A DNA stretch of 64,000 nucleotides from Onishia niordana (GTDB lineage: Bacteria > Pseudomonadota > Gammaproteobacteria > Pseudomonadales > Halomonadaceae), in contig NZ_SDSD01000003.1 in NCBI RefSeq assembly GCF_004798965.1, forward strand, positions 248,001 through 312,000, given 5' to 3'. Below are positions 9,690 through 17,892 of the stretch, piece after piece. A program made the position numbers and the translations under genes. Position 1 is the stretch's first letter; every line of letters begins with the position of its first letter. Under the pieces are notes generated by a model. That model saw only the letters and a program-made list of their open reading frames with translations. It was not told the origin of the DNA and did no database searches.

Positions 9690-10001
9690 CAAGGAGCAGA
9701 TGGTCCCCGTTGATCTGAGTTACCCACCTGGCCCTCGTTCGCGAGGGCCCATGTGATTGACTTCCCGCTGGGTGAATAGAGAAGGCTTTTTGTTTTGCCA
9801 TCCAGTAAAGAAATGATGGTTTTTCGGTTGGTTTTGATCTTCTCCCCAGAAACCGGTCTATCGTCAATGTGAGTTTTCCGCTACGTTTACTCTGATAGCA
9901 GCAGCACTCGCTGCCTGAATTAGGCTGGTTTTGAGCCACGATCTTGCGAATTCAATGAAAATTGAACACATCGTGTCAATACAACAGAGGAAGTGAGCAC
10001 C
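9690..10001. other. Intergenic region with a GC hairpin
   Basis: About 310 bases. A perfect 8-bp hairpin with a TTCG loop (GGCCCTCG/CGAGGGCC, 9730-9749) follows the methyltransferase gene and may act as its terminator, although no T-run follows. The rest is AT-richer and should hold the promoter of the next gene. Confidence 0.5.
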
Positions 10002-10385
10002 ATGCATACATCCAGAGTGAAAAATCCTGCGTTCACTACGTTATCTGCCCTTGTTCTTTTAACGGCAATGCTTGCATCAGGTTCAGCAGGTGCTGATACG
10101 ACGCTTAGTGGTGAGGCTATTACCTCCGCAGTTAGTGACCACTCATATCAGGGCAGCATGAGTGCCCCTGGTTCTGGCTTCAACGAATATTATGCGCCGG
10201 ATGGCACTATTCATGGTCAAGGATATAAAGGTAATTGGACCACCCAAGAAGGCGAGATGTGCTTTGATTATGGCGAAGATATTACCTGCTATCAGGTCAG
10301 CATTGACGGCCCCTCTATGGTGTTACGCCAAGACGGAACCATTAAAGGCAATGGCATGCTGATTGAAGGTAATACCGTTAAGTAG
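10002..10385 (+). CDS. Small exported protein of unknown function
   Basis: A 127-aa protein with an N-terminal signal peptide ending in a small-residue site (LASGSAGA before DTTLSG). The mature domain has glycine- and tyrosine-rich beta-type sequence (FNEYYAPDGTIHGQGY, WTTQEGEMCFDYG) and two cysteines (MCFDYG, ITCYQV) that could form one disulphide in the periplasm. ATG 10002 is chosen over GTG 9993 because AGAGGAAG lies about eight bases before it. I recall a similar pattern in uncharacterised periplasmic proteins but cannot name a family with confidence. No co-transcribed neighbour. Confidence 0.65.
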   Translation: MHTSRVKNPAFTTLSALVLLTAMLASGSAGADTTLSGEAITSAVSDHSYQGSMSAPGSGFNEYYAPDGTIHGQGYKGNWTTQEGEMCFDYGEDITCYQVSIDGPSMVLRQDGTIKGNGMLIEGNTVK

Positions 10386-10637
10386 GCTAGGGGCTTAGCA
10401 TGCGATGAAGTGGTCCCAGTGACTCTCTCCAGAATCCGGGGCCACTAATTGTCCTAGGCCTCTTAGTTATCTCTAGGCCTTATACTGAAGGCAGTCATGA
10501 GGTCTCATCAGAGGTTATAAGCTGCTGTGCAGTTGGTAATCTCTTACCGTGCAATATTTTTCGATATCCTCGTGAAAGTTTTTCTTCACCAGATAAAACT
10601 TTGGGTTTGGAAGTTTATGGCGAAAAGCGCACTCGAT

Positions 10638-12422
10638 TCATAGCGGCGCCGAACCAATACGACAGCTTTTCTTGCTCGCATACATATCGAGATCGGCCTT
10701 GTTCAGGAGGGTATCCAAATCCTGTGTCTGTGAATCTCCAAAGGAGATGCCGATACTGACACCTGCTTGGACAAAATCGCCGCTTGGGAGCCGGATAGGC
10801 TCGCGGATCGCAGCCTCCAGGCGCTTCTTTAGTGCATATGCCTCAGCAGTTCCGCCAATATCCTCACAAATCACCACAAACTCATCCCCGCCAAACCGCG
10901 CACAGTGCGTGTTATGACGCACTTGATGACGTAATCGCTCGGCAACGATCTTGAGCACAAAGTCGCCAGCAGAATGTCCAAATTGATCATTGATCGGTTT
11001 GAAGTCATCCAGGTCAAGCATCAGCACTGCCAAGGGTAACCCTCTCATCCGGCTTCGCTGAAGGGCCCCGGAAGCTACTTCCGCTAGACCTGTCCGATTT
11101 AATAGCCCTGTAAGGGTGTCACGTCTTGCTATAGCCACAAGTTCTGAGGTGCGTTGTGCGACTCGCTCTTCCAGTATTGCTTCCTGCTCTTTGAGTGCGG
11201 CCACTACTTGGGCCTGGGCTTTTTCCTTCTGTCGCTTGATCGCATTGAATCGAGCTCCCAGTGCGATTGAGAGCAGAATCATTTCCAAGGCGGATCCAGC
11301 TTGTATGCCGTAAACCGTGAGGACGTTTGATGGAATTATTCCCAGGTTTCGCAGAGCGAATATCAATGCGCCTACTAGCAGAAAGGCCCAAGCCAGAACG
11401 AATAATCTGGCCCCGGGTACCCTGAGACATGAACAAGAGATGGCGCAGGCCAGCAACATCAAGCAGGTGGCTATGCCTGTCACGTCCATCAGTGGCATAG
11501 CAAGCTCTAAAGGAAGCATAGCGGCGGCTATTACGCCGACCAAGCATGCTATCAGTAACCCATTCAAGACCCGGTGCCAGCCAGGAACGTGGCGATGTGT
11601 ACACAAAAACTGTTGAGCAAAGAGGGTGCCGAAAAATGCAGAGAGCGTAAAACCCAGGGTGATGATACGAGCCGTACTATCACCCAGTCCCTGCCACAAG
11701 ATGAGTGGTCCTAAGCCATTGGAAGTGATTACCGCTACACAAAAGCTGGTGGCAAAAACGGCATACAGCAGGAATACACGCTCTTTCAGGCCGACATACA
11801 GCATGAGGTTGTAAAGCCCTAGTGCTAGCAGAATGCCCACGTAGGCGGACAACCAAAACATCTCAAGGTCATTAGTCCTCTGGAAACCTTCAATACTCAG
11901 CATTTCAGTGCCAAGCGAGATGCTCCCAGCACTATCTACTCGAGCCAGCAGGGTCAACGTTTCAGACGGGGGTATATGCAGCAAGAAAGCCGGTAGACGA
12001 TGGGTGTAGGCTCGTTGGTCCGGCGCTACTGCGAGTCCACTTTGCCGTTCTTGATGTATCACTCCATCGCGTATTTCATAAAGCGATACACGCTCCAGTA
12101 GTGGGTATAAGAAGCGTAGGATAGCTTCTTGAGTCTCTTGGTCGGCTGATGTTATTTGAAGACGCAGCCACACCGGATGTCTAACGTAACCTATCTGAAG
12201 GTCTGATCGAGCCTTGATCTCGCGAAAATCTTCCTCTCGAATCATCAGGTCTGCAGCCTCAAGCTCTCCACTCTGATCATGAAATATAGCCACGCTGGCC
12301 AGGTGAGGAGCCGAACCGGCCGCCGTCGTCTCCTCCGAGAAAATGAGCGTGAGGGTCACCACCAAAGTGAGACTGATGAAAAGCCTCAGTAGACAACGAT
12401 AAAGGTTGGGAAGTGGTGTCAT
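10638..12422 (-). CDS. 7TM-sensor diguanylate cyclase (GGDEF)
   Basis: A 594-aa membrane sensor predicted to make cyclic di-GMP. Order: hydrophobic N-terminus (about 10-30), periplasmic 7TMR-DISMED2-type sensor (about 40-170), seven-helix 7TMR-DISM membrane block (about 185-390), a coiled linker (KAQAQVVAALKEQEAILEER, about 395-430), then a GGDEF domain. The active-site motif is intact (RFGGDEFVVI), as is the DTLTGLLNR start. The product-inhibition I-site that is usually RxxD reads RHNT here, so classical feedback inhibition is probably lost. There is no EAL domain. It is a single gene on the minus strand; the signal it senses cannot be deduced. Confidence 0.9.
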   Translation of the reverse strand: MTPLPNLYRCLLRLFISLTLVVTLTLIFSEETTAAGSAPHLASVAIFHDQSGELEAADLMIREEDFREIKARSDLQIGYVRHPVWLRLQITSADQETQEAILRFLYPLLERVSLYEIRDGVIHQERQSGLAVAPDQRAYTHRLPAFLLHIPPSETLTLLARVDSAGSISLGTEMLSIEGFQRTNDLEMFWLSAYVGILLALGLYNLMLYVGLKERVFLLYAVFATSFCVAVITSNGLGPLILWQGLGDSTARIITLGFTLSAFFGTLFAQQFLCTHRHVPGWHRVLNGLLIACLVGVIAAAMLPLELAMPLMDVTGIATCLMLLACAISCSCLRVPGARLFVLAWAFLLVGALIFALRNLGIIPSNVLTVYGIQAGSALEMILLSIALGARFNAIKRQKEKAQAQVVAALKEQEAILEERVAQRTSELVAIARRDTLTGLLNRTGLAEVASGALQRSRMRGLPLAVLMLDLDDFKPINDQFGHSAGDFVLKIVAERLRHQVRHNTHCARFGGDEFVVICEDIGGTAEAYALKKRLEAAIREPIRLPSGDFVQAGVSIGISFGDSQTQDLDTLLNKADLDMYASKKSCRIGSAPL

Positions 12423-12609
12423 TCGGAAAGATTCCAGCGAGTGGCCTCAAGCAAGCTTAGTAACGAATCTACACATTTCACAACCTTGGTCGCCATCTCG
12501 CTGCCCAGGGTGGCGATTGAATAACATCGCTAGTTGATCGGTGAGTAACTGGGGGTAGCGGTTCTGTGGTTTGCTGATCAGAGGGGGGAGGGAAAATAAC
12601 CCTTTAATC

Positions 12610-13086
12610 TCAAGCTTGGTGTAAGCGCCGATGCAAGGTGCGTACCTTTTCGGCGAGCTCCGGTACGGGTCCTTCGACGATGGCTTTCGGTACCACCTCT
12701 TGAATGGCGAGTGGACGCACGGGGGGCGGCTCGACACCTAGTTCATTTAGCCACTCCACCAGCTGTTCAGAAGAACTCGCATAGACTATTCGGCCAAGCC
12801 CAACCCAGCCATGGGCTGCCGCGCACATCGGGCAGTGTTCACCGGAGGTGTAGACGGTAGCACGCGCTCTTTCTTCAGGCGTCATATGGTCAGCCGACCA
12901 ACGGGCCAGGAAGAATTCTGGGTGCTGAGTGGCATCACCCCCTGCGACATGGTTGTGATCTTCGGCCAGTACCGTGCCATTTCCACTCACCAACACGGAG
13001 CCAAACGGCTCATCTCCGGCTTCCAAGGCTTTCTCCGCCAGCGCAATGCAGCGTTCCAGGTGACGACTGTCGGTTTCATCGATCAT
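12610..13086 (-). CDS. Nucleoside/nucleobase deaminase of the CMP/dCMP deaminase family
   Basis: A 158-aa zinc hydrolase of the cytidine deaminase superfamily, in the branch containing guanine deaminase and TadA. The zinc site is complete: HPE (where HAE is commoner) followed by the paired cysteines in GEHCPMCAAA, with the Glu of HPE as proton shuttle. The start of the fold, MIDETDSRHLERCIALAEKA, and DEPFGSVLV are typical of the group. The true substrate cannot be read from sequence. It lies 187 bases upstream of the diguanylate cyclase gene on the same strand; no functional link is evident. Confidence 0.8.
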   Translation of the reverse strand: MIDETDSRHLERCIALAEKALEAGDEPFGSVLVSGNGTVLAEDHNHVAGGDATQHPEFFLARWSADHMTPEERARATVYTSGEHCPMCAAAHGWVGLGRIVYASSSEQLVEWLNELGVEPPPVRPLAIQEVVPKAIVEGPVPELAEKVRTLHRRLHQA

Positions 13087-13490
13087 CGTGTTTGCCTCTC
13101 AGGTTGGTTAGCAATGACCTGTGCCTCTCCAAAGCCGACTGGAGAAGGCCTTTCATTCCTGTACATGAGGTCATTGAGTCAGCCAGTTCTTAAAAAGTCT
13201 ACCAAGTTGGCGTAGGGGCCCTGAACCTCATGGGGTATGCCGCAAATGACCGCTGTTAGGCCAACCTTTTCGCTGGTGGCGATGATGGCGGGTAGCGTCC
13301 CGGTGCACTTGGGCATCATCATTAGGCTATACATTTCCATCGTGCTGACCACACTGCAGATGGCTTGAGATCGTATCGCTGTTGCCCAAGGTCTGGCACG
13401 TCTGTGCTGACCGCGTTTGGGGACGTTTAGGTTTTCATCGTATTCCCGTCGCTACCCTTGTGGTTGCCGACGGTTCCGGGATAAAGAAAG
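13087..13490. other. Intergenic region with possible gene remnant
   Basis: About 400 bases between divergent genes. It must contain the promoters of the deaminase (minus) and the dipeptidase (plus). A short minus-strand frame in its middle looks protein-like and is listed separately. No repeat or clear terminator was seen. Confidence 0.5.
13179..13340 (-). other. Possible gene remnant (53-codon frame)
   Basis: A minus-strand frame reads MEMYSLMMMPKCTGTLPA, then IIATSEKVGLTAVICGIPHE and VQGPYANLVDFLRTG before a stop. The same frame stays open upstream without a start (…AIRSQAICSVVST). The composition looks like protein rather than noise, but no ribosome site is seen and I do not recognise the family. 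It may be the 3' end of a lost gene or a short real ORF. Confidence 0.25.
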
Positions 13491-14243
13491 ATGCCAACAA
13501 CGAAAGAGCTAGCCGTGCCGATTCCTCATGCGGGGGAGCCTGACTGGGCCAAGGTGAACGGTATTCCAATCATGGAATGTGACGAGCCTTTGATTCCGCT
13601 CAGCCTGGCGCCGCTGCCTATCAAGGTATTTCCTGTCTATGCCAAGCAAGGAGTGCCCGGGGCTGTCGGTGAGTGTTATGTCAGGGAGACAACCTATCGG
13701 CACCTGCTCGAGGTGGCGCGCGCTCTGCCCTACGGCATGGGGTTGGTGGTGTTGGATGGCTGGCGTCCTTGGCGTGTGCAGCAATACCTGTTTGACACCC
13801 TATACGAGTCAATACGTTCCCATCGTAGCGACTTGAACGAGGACGAATTGACTATACAAACGCGCGAGTTCGTGTCCGTTCCCAGTCGCAGTCAGCATGC
13901 ACCGAGTCCCCACCTTACCGGTGGGGCAGTCGATGTCACACTCTGTGATGCTGATGGGATCTTGCTTGATATGGGCACATCGTTCGACGAGCCGGTGGGG
14001 GAGTCACATACCGCCGCGCTGGAAGCGCTGACGGCGCCAACCGACAGGCAGCGTGCGGCCAGAGACAACCGGCGCCTGCTCTTCAATGCAATGGCCGCTC
14101 AAGGATTCACCAACCTGCCAAGCGAATGGTGGCATTACGACTGCGGTGATCAGCTCTGGGCCTATCACAGTGGGAGAGAGTCGGCGTGTTACGGGCCCAC
14201 CGAGGTTGAGACCGTGGTGGATCGCTGGCGCAGGCAGCTATAG
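13491..14243 (+). CDS. D-alanyl-D-alanine dipeptidase (VanX/DdpX type)
   Basis: Zinc peptidase of family M15D, 250 aa, that cleaves D-Ala-D-Ala. In Gram-negative bacteria without vancomycin resistance genes such enzymes usually recycle peptidoglycan dipeptides. The motifs are all present: DGWRPWRVQ, the zinc pair in SPHLTGGAVDVTL (HxxxxxxD), and EWWHYD with catalytic Glu and third ligand His. No signal peptide is evident, so it acts in the cytoplasm. ATG 13491 is preceded only by a weak AAGAAAG. It is not next to a dipeptide transporter, unlike the E. coli ddp operon. Confidence 0.9.
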   Translation: MPTTKELAVPIPHAGEPDWAKVNGIPIMECDEPLIPLSLAPLPIKVFPVYAKQGVPGAVGECYVRETTYRHLLEVARALPYGMGLVVLDGWRPWRVQQYLFDTLYESIRSHRSDLNEDELTIQTREFVSVPSRSQHAPSPHLTGGAVDVTLCDADGILLDMGTSFDEPVGESHTAALEALTAPTDRQRAARDNRRLLFNAMAAQGFTNLPSEWWHYDCGDQLWAYHSGRESACYGPTEVETVVDRWRRQL

Positions 14244-14525
14244 ACCTGTTGCATTATCGGGGATACTGCGTAAGCCAAGGCTTGTCGGGAAATGCTAACG
14301 AGTGAACCCATTGTTCAAGCGGTACGGCGCCAGTCCCTTTGCGGTGAGCAACAAGACCCAGTTATCGATGCAATCACATGGCTGGTGTTGAGGGGCGGAC
14401 GTGTTGCAGCTAAGCGTATGCATGGGCGCTCGTTAGGCTGAGTTTATGTACACATCCACGCCGTTAGGGCTGGAATAGTGTCAACGCCATTTTGGCTCGT
14501 GAAACCTACTACTTGGAGTGATCTG

Positions 14526-16124
14526 ATGGATCAGAATGACGCAATCGCAGCGCTTTTAAAGGCTTTTACGACACTTTCGCCAGATGCCGACAGGCCTGAG
14601 CAGGCGGTGACCTTTGGGACATCGGGGCATCGCGGTAAAGCGACGGATGGCTCTTTCAATCGTGAGCACATTCTGGCGATTACCCAAGCAGTGGTAGACG
14701 TGCGGCGTGAGGAAGGCATCACAGGCCCATTGCTCCTGGGTCGCGACAGTCATGCGCTTTCGCTCCCGGCGTGGCAGTGTGCATTGCAGGTGCTGATTGC
14801 TAATGGGGTCACTGTGCATATCGAGCGTGATCATGAGTTGACCGCGACTCCGCTCATTAGCCGAGCTATTCTGGCTCATAATGCAACGCCTGGTGCGACC
14901 AAGGCCGATGGCCTGATTATAACGCCCTCACATAACCCGCCTGAAGACGGTGGGATCAAGTATAACCCGCTGCATGGTGGTCCGGCCGATGGTGGGCTTA
15001 CCCGCCGCATTGAACAAGCTGCCAATGCTTACCTGCGTGCTGGATTAGATGGCGTACGTGAGATTCCCCTGAGCGAGGCGCTTGGTGCAGCGACACCAGC
15101 AGACTTCTTGGGCGCCTATGTTGCGCAACTTGGGCAAGCCGTGGATCTCAGCGCGATTGCTGACGCCGGCCTGGTGATGGCCGCTGATCCGATGGGTGGC
15201 ACGGCCTTGCCGGTATGGCAGGCTATTGCGGATCAATACAGGCTCCCGATTACGGTGGTCAATACCGAATTGGATCCATCATTCGGTTTCATGCCACCTG
15301 ATCATGACGGTAAAACTCGCATGGACTGCTCCAGCCCGGCGGCGATGGCCAACCTACTGGCTCAGCGTGAGGGCTACGATCTGGCCTTCGGCAATGACCC
15401 GGATGCGGATCGCCATGGCATCGTCGATGCTGATGGCTTGATGAACCCCAACCATTTCCTGGCCGTGGCGGTTGATTATCTGATTAAGCATCGGCCGAAT
15501 TGGCCAGATCACTTGATGATCGGCAAGACGCTGGTGTCGTCCTCGATGATTGACCGGGTGGTGTCAGCCCAAGAGCGTAAGCTTTATGAGGTGCCGGTGG
15601 GCTTCAAGTGGTTCGTTGACGGCCTGCACGAGGGCTGGTTGGCCTTTGGAGGTGAGGAGAGCGCGGGAGCGAGCTTTTTGACACTGGATGGTCGGCCGTG
15701 GTCCACAGACAAGGATGGTATTCTGCTGTGCTTGTTGGCTGCTGAAATTTTGGCGGTTACCGGTAAATCTCCCAGTGCTTATTACCGTGACCTGGTCGAG
15801 CAATACGGTGAGCCCTTTTATCGGCGTGTCGATACACCTTGCACTTCGGCTCAGCAGTCCGCCTTCAAGGCGCTTTCCGATGCACCGCCTACCATGGATA
15901 CCCTTGCGGGTGATCCTGTTACCCGGGTACTGACCCACGCGCCTGGCAATCAAGCACCCATCGGTGGGGTGAAGGTGGAAACCGCCCATGGCTGGTTTGC
16001 CGCACGACCCAGTGGCACCGAACCCCTTTACAAGGTCTATGCCGAGAGCTTTCGGGGGGCCAAGCATTTGGATGCCTTGATCCAAGATGCCCAGCAGTGG
16101 CTCGAGCGCGTGCTGGTGCCTTGA
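14526..16124 (+). CDS. pgm: Phosphoglucomutase (alpha-D-glucose phosphate-specific)
   Basis: Interconverts glucose-1-phosphate and glucose-6-phosphate, feeding UDP-glucose for Ugd and cell-surface glycans. The 532-aa protein has the four-domain mutase layout: VTFGTSGHRGKA at the start, the phosphoserine loop ITPSHNPPEDGG, the metal site NDPDADRHGI, the sugar loop GGEESAG and the phosphate site ARPSGTEPLYKVYAES near the end. ATG 14526 with GGAGTG upstream is better than GTG 14478, which adds 16 residues not seen in the family. A strong bidirectional terminator follows. E. coli Pgm is slightly longer (about 546 aa). Confidence 0.95.
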   Translation: MDQNDAIAALLKAFTTLSPDADRPEQAVTFGTSGHRGKATDGSFNREHILAITQAVVDVRREEGITGPLLLGRDSHALSLPAWQCALQVLIANGVTVHIERDHELTATPLISRAILAHNATPGATKADGLIITPSHNPPEDGGIKYNPLHGGPADGGLTRRIEQAANAYLRAGLDGVREIPLSEALGAATPADFLGAYVAQLGQAVDLSAIADAGLVMAADPMGGTALPVWQAIADQYRLPITVVNTELDPSFGFMPPDHDGKTRMDCSSPAAMANLLAQREGYDLAFGNDPDADRHGIVDADGLMNPNHFLAVAVDYLIKHRPNWPDHLMIGKTLVSSSMIDRVVSAQERKLYEVPVGFKWFVDGLHEGWLAFGGEESAGASFLTLDGRPWSTDKDGILLCLLAAEILAVTGKSPSAYYRDLVEQYGEPFYRRVDTPCTSAQQSAFKALSDAPPTMDTLAGDPVTRVLTHAPGNQAPIGGVKVETAHGWFAARPSGTEPLYKVYAESFRGAKHLDALIQDAQQWLERVLVP

Positions 16125-16152
16125 TCTTGAAGCTTGCGGTACCGAAGTAAAC

Positions 16153-16188
16153 GAAAAACGCCTGGCGCAGTGTGCCAGGCGTTTTTTT
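16153..16188. terminator. Bidirectional terminator between pgm and the DUF3307 gene
   Basis: Perfect hairpin AAAAACGCCTGGC with GCCAGGCGTTTTT, loop GCAGTGT, with A-run before and T-run after. It can stop transcription from both convergent genes. Confidence 0.85.
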
Positions 16189-16191
16189 GCG

Positions 16192-16935
16192 TTAGCCGCT
16201 CCATGGTGTCGAGCGGACCATTAACCCAAGCGCCAGGGTGGCCGAAAAACTCAGTAGGGTGCCGAGCAGTACGTACTCGGTGAGTTTGCGGTCGTTACGT
16301 TCTCGAAGGTCGCCGAAGCGTAGTACCGACTTGGCTGTCAGCAGGAAGCCCACGGCGGTTAGCTCTCCTAGCAGTACCAGAGTGAGCACCAGGAATCGCT
16401 CGAGTATGCCAATGCGGGCTCCTGCTGCCACTAGTGTCCCTGGATCGGAAACCTCACTGCTCCAGGGACGCATGGCCAAGGCAATGGCGATGGCCATTGG
16501 ACGGGTCACCAGCAGATAGGCGCCCGCTAGTGTCAGCACCGGCGGAGTGGCCATCCAGGTTGCGACCTCAATCAATGGCTGCAGGCTGCCAAGCCAGGTG
16601 AGCCAAACCCCGAGCAGCACCAGAAGGTGTAATAGTTGGTCGAGTAAGAACCAGCGAAGCCTCGACGGATCCAGGTGCGCCTTGCCAAGGTCGATCAGCG
16701 CATGGCTGATGGCGACGACCAGTACGCTGACGACCAACATGCCAGTCCCGCTGCCGGCGAGGGCAAGCACTAGTGTGGCCAGCAAGCCATGCAGCCCGGC
16801 ATGCAGGTAGAGTGCCCGTGAGACATGCTTATGCCGCTGCCTAGAATCGACCCATCTCCGCGGCTGAAACAGGAAATCCCCGCATAGGTGGGCCAGCATC
16901 AAGCCAAGCAGTATCGCTACTTCAGGGTGGGTCAT
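16192..16935 (-). CDS. DUF3307 family membrane protein
   Basis: A 247-aa protein with about seven hydrophobic segments. The N-terminus LGLMLAHLCGDFLFQPRRWV and the following histidine-rich ALYLHAGLHG and SHALIDLGKAH match what I recall of DUF3307 (His/Asp-containing membrane domain); no biochemical role is known to me. It follows the SatD-like gene with a four-base ATGA overlap, so both are made from one transcript and are probably co-translated. I infer that the membrane protein acts with the SatD-like regulator, perhaps as sensor or effector. It ends just before the shared terminator. Confidence 0.75.
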   Translation of the reverse strand: MTHPEVAILLGLMLAHLCGDFLFQPRRWVDSRQRHKHVSRALYLHAGLHGLLATLVLALAGSGTGMLVVSVLVVAISHALIDLGKAHLDPSRLRWFLLDQLLHLLVLLGVWLTWLGSLQPLIEVATWMATPPVLTLAGAYLLVTRPMAIAIALAMRPWSSEVSDPGTLVAAGARIGILERFLVLTLVLLGELTAVGFLLTAKSVLRFGDLRERNDRKLTEYVLLGTLLSFSATLALGLMVRSTPWSG

Positions 16936-17576
16936 GAGGCTTTGTCCTCCGCGGCCAGGCGGTGTCTGAAGAAATCCAGGGTGTCGGCCAGCATGGACCA
17001 GCGCGCCGTACGCAGTCGTTTGTGCACGCTTGGCTGGCGGATGTTCAGTCGCTCGGCCATGGCCTGCTGGGACTCAGGGTGCCAGAACTTCAGGTAGGCA
17101 ATTTCCGCAGAGTGGTGCGACCAGTCGTCGATCAGCTCGTCCACATAGCGCACCAGTAGTGTGATGGCGTCGTCGTCAGCGGCGTCGGGCCTGCTTAAGG
17201 CAAGGTGTTCGCCTTCTTCCGTCATGGTATCGAGGGTCTTGCCTGAGGCTACGAATACTGGCCCGTCAGCCGATGCCAGAGAGCGGTCAGGCTGCCATTC
17301 GTTGTAACCGACGGCCACGGCGATCCTGGCATCCCAGCGCTGCTCCTCGGAGTGCATGACCAACTCGGCGCGCAGTGCCACGGCGGCATCCAGGGCCGCA
17401 CTGGTGTTGGGTATGGCCAGCTGGAAGCCATCTCCCCGATAGCGCTCAAAGCGGCCTCCATAATGGTCAGCAAGGCGTTCTAGAGAGGTCTCTAGTGCCT
17501 GATAGAGCGCTGTCGTATCAGTGATTCGCTGTGACGCGATGATGTCACCCGTAAGCACGGCGATAGGCTGTTTCAT
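16932..17576 (-). CDS. SatD family protein with C-terminal helix-turn-helix
   Basis: A 214-aa protein of the SatD family. The N-terminal half resembles class III nucleotide cyclase folds: VLTGDIIASQ carries the first metal-type Asp, and ERYRGDGFQLAIP a GD turn. The C-terminus (QAMAERLNIRQPSVHKRL) looks like a helix-turn-helix. I start at ATG 17576 (MKQPIAVLTGD), where the fold begins; the frame stays open to 17633 but those 19 residues would run into the palindromic region upstream. Function is not established; cyclase-like nucleotide binding with DNA binding is an inference. It is co-transcribed with the DUF3307 gene. Confidence 0.75.
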   Translation of the reverse strand: MKQPIAVLTGDIIASQRITDTTALYQALETSLERLADHYGGRFERYRGDGFQLAIPNTSAALDAAVALRAELVMHSEEQRWDARIAVAVGYNEWQPDRSLASADGPVFVASGKTLDTMTEEGEHLALSRPDAADDDAITLLVRYVDELIDDWSHHSAEIAYLKFWHPESQQAMAERLNIRQPSVHKRLRTARWSMLADTLDFFRHRLAAEDKAS

Positions 17577-17892
17577 GATGATAATCCGAGCAATGTGCTC
17601 GGTGAATAATAGCCTATTATGGCTATTATGCAAAAAAATAGCCTTTTTGAGCTATTTTTTGCTGAGCTGGCTTCCAGCCTGTTCTAGGCATGTGGATGGG
17701 GGCAGTGCCTCTCCGCGCCCCGAAAAGTCGCAGGGTTTTTTTGGTTGAAGGGAATTAGTATCATGCTTTAGGATTAGCCGAATTTTTTGCATGCTGCTTG
17801 CTGCCTCTGTCGACCAATGTGCTGACATGCTAGAAACGTAATTTCGACCCGTATGGCCTGGGGTGTAAAAGTGAATATGTCGGTACTTGATA
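17577..17892. other. Divergent promoter region
   Basis: About 315 bases between satD-like (minus) and the O-antigen ligase-like gene (plus). The first 90 bases hold two palindromes listed separately. The remainder is AT-rich near 17750-17890 and has no other clear signal. Confidence 0.5.
17606..17660. promoter_or_regulatory. Two adjacent AATAGC-type palindromes upstream of the SatD-like gene
   Basis: The first palindrome (17606-17629) has 9-bp arms, ATAATAGCC and GGCTATTAT, with six bases between. The second (17633-17660) has 10-bp arms, AAAAAATAGC and GCTATTTTTT, with eight between. Both share the AATAGC core and sit 30 to 85 bases before the SatD-like start. They could be an operator bound by the helix-turn-helix of that protein (autoregulation), or a leader hairpin. 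No binding evidence exists from sequence alone. Confidence 0.5.

Noticed and set aside
12447..12737. 96-codon minus-strand frame after the deaminase gene
   Set aside because: Overlaps the deaminase in another frame and has no start signal; its end faintly resembles IS-type sequence but not enough to call.
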